DNA of 64,000 nucleotides, from the NCBI RefSeq assembly GCF_020404405.1, contig NZ_JAIZDA010000010.1, positions 78,004 through 142,003 on the forward strand, in the 5' to 3' direction. Shown here piece after piece: positions 63,372 to 64,000 of this stretch. Under the pieces are notes generated by a model. It was not told where the DNA came from and ran no database searches. It saw only the letters and a list, made by a program, of their open reading frames with translations. Positions within the stretch are counted from its first letter, which is position 1. Each line of letters opens with the position of its first letter. This DNA comes from Novosphingobium sp. FKTRR1 (GTDB lineage: Bacteria; Pseudomonadota; Alphaproteobacteria; Sphingomonadales; Sphingomonadaceae). Made by a program: the position numbers and the translations under genes.

Positions 63372-63545
63372 ATGAAGTTGCTGTTTGGCCGGATCAAGTG
63401 CGTTGTTGGAAAACATAGGCCTGATCGGGCGCGCAGTGCTCATGAAGGATTTACCGAATGGGCGCCGTGCCGCATCTGCGGCCGTAAATTGCTGCACGTC
63501 GGCGTGCACAACTGGAAACCGGCACCGGCGCGAAAGAAAGCGTGA
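63372..63545 (+). CDS. Small Cys-containing protein of unknown function
   Basis: 57 aa from ATG 63372. KCVVGKHRPDRARSA...EWAPCRICGRKLLHVGVHNW contains a Cys, then C-x-x-C, and ends in HNW; similar short zinc-ribbon-like proteins are common in sphingomonads. Other starts (GTG 63333, ATG 63345) are possible. Weak ribosome-binding site (AAGG 3 nt upstream). No function proposed. Confidence 0.5.
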   Translation: MKLLFGRIKCVVGKHRPDRARSAHEGFTEWAPCRICGRKLLHVGVHNWKPAPARKKA

Positions 63546-63763
63546 GCCATCCTGCCGACAGCAATTGTCCGGCTATGGCGATTGTCGCGGTGCCGCTGCC
63601 ATGTGCGCCACTCCTACGCTGGGCGACACTTGCGATCGGCCTTTGGTCTACGCCAGACCAAGTGATGGATAGATGCATATTTACAAATACTTATGCATTG
63701 TCCGATTAACCGGATGTCAATGAATTCGGAACAGGGAGATATGCTGTTCGATTGAGGTAGCAA

Positions 63764-63873
63764 ATGCTTGCAGCAGCACAGCCACCGGACGAAATCGCTC
63801 GACTTAGCGCACTGGCCGGACTTGGCGTTCTGGACACCGCGTCGGAACCGGAATTCGACGCATTGGCCAAAGC
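63764..63873 (+). pseudogene. N-terminal fragment of a GAF-domain sensor gene, cut by an insertion
   Basis: Starting at ATG 63764 the frame reads MLAAAQPPDEIARLSALAGL then GVLDTASEPEFDALAKA, the usual beginning of GAF-domain histidine kinases or diguanylate cyclases (RLxALxxLGhLDTxxExxFDxL). It stops at TAA 63875-63877 where the IS-like sequence begins, so only 37 codons remain on this side. The rest of the gene should lie beyond the element. Confidence 0.65.
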
Positions 63874-64000
63874 GTAACTGCTCAGGAGGTTGGCAGAAAA
63901 TGGTTGCGCGGTGACTCGGAGTTTGATTCACCCTGCTGATGGCCCCACCCCCGCTTCATGTGCTGAGCGAAGCTGAGAAGAACGAGCTTCTTCTGGCCCA
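63874..64000 (+). mobile_element. Probable left end of an IS66-type insertion sequence
   Basis: The interrupted GAF frame changes abruptly at GTAACTGCTCAGG; IS66-family elements begin with GTAA and duplicate 8 bp of target (candidate GCCAAAGC at 63866-63873). The following region lacks the surrounding coding pattern and leads into a transposase-like start at 63939. The other end is outside the window, so the assignment is provisional. Confidence 0.5.
63939..64000 (+). CDS. Start of a putative transposase (IS66 TnpC-like), truncated by the window edge
   Basis: ATG 63939 opens a frame reading MAPPPLHVLSEAEKNELLLA up to the edge. An N-terminal LSEAEKxxLLLA helix resembles the coiled coil that begins IS66-type TnpC transposases, upstream of their zinc-finger region. 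Only 20 residues are visible. Confidence 0.4.
   Translation, partial: MAPPPLHVLSEAEKNELLLA

Overview
This is a GC-rich (roughly 65%) chromosomal window from an alphaproteobacterium, most likely a Novosphingobium/Sphingomonas-type member of the Sphingomonadales. The evidence is the gene order (ffh-rpsP-rimM-trmD-rplS; dapF-mtaB-ftsY-ispZ; rpsB-tsf-pyrH-frr-uppS-cdsA-dxr-rseP-bamA-ompH-fabZ), two large TonB-dependent receptors, many GTG starts with 4-nt ATGA/GTGA overlaps, alphaproteobacterial tRNA-Met and tRNA-His sequences, and a bamA-ompH-fabZ cluster without lpxD or lpxA, as expected of bacteria with glycosphingolipids instead of lipid A.

Layout. 1-1.9 kb: end of the 2-oxoglutarate dehydrogenase E2 gene and lpdA, separated by a repeat pair. 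1.9-9.7 kb: two small unknown proteins, a molybdenum hydroxylase pair (iorAB-like), and a glutamine-synthetase-family gene divergent from a TonB receptor, with a conspicuous repeated operator between them. 9.7-20 kb: tRNA-Met, a YbjN-family protein with a hairpin over its ribosome-binding site, an M2 peptidase, a hydrolase/TauE pair, a secreted coiled-coil protein, asd, an MgtC-type protein and a dipeptidyl peptidase IV. 19.6-27 kb: the ribosomal/SRP cluster rplS-trmD...rimM-rpsP-ffh, interrupted between trmD and rimM by about 3.9 kb of accessory genes (membrane protein, VapBC toxin-antitoxin, serine hydrolase, LysR regulator, small protein). 27-35 kb: a GGDEF-EAL protein, the dapF-mtaB-ftsY-ispZ operon and kup. 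35-40.2 kb: cytochrome c maturation operon ccmCDEFGHI, including a 47-aa ccmD. 40.3-44.3 kb: an amino-acid dehydrogenase, tRNA-His and a partial type II secretion set (gspHIJK). 44.3-56 kb: rpmE, fabZ, ompH, bamA, rseP, dxr, cdsA, uppS, frr, pyrH, tsf and rpsB, which together serve translation, outer-membrane assembly, isoprenoid and phospholipid synthesis. 56-59 kb: a small membrane protein behind two perfect alphaproteobacterial LexA-type boxes, then pssA-psd and a hydrolase. 59.4-63.2 kb: a metal/iron uptake set (DUF2946 protein, TonB receptor, PepSY membrane protein). 63.3-64 kb: a small cysteine protein, then the first 37 codons of a GAF-type gene cut by what looks like the left end of an IS66-type element running off the window.

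Most of the window is core metabolism. The points most worth a second look are the putative SOS-controlled small membrane protein at 56.5 kb, the three-copy operator at 6.9-7.1 kb, the SD-masking hairpin of the YbjN gene, the intergenic repeat that now encodes the N-terminus of UppS, the accessory insertion inside the trmD-rimM cluster, and the IS end at 63.87 kb. All functional calls rest on reading protein motifs and gene order; no database search was run.
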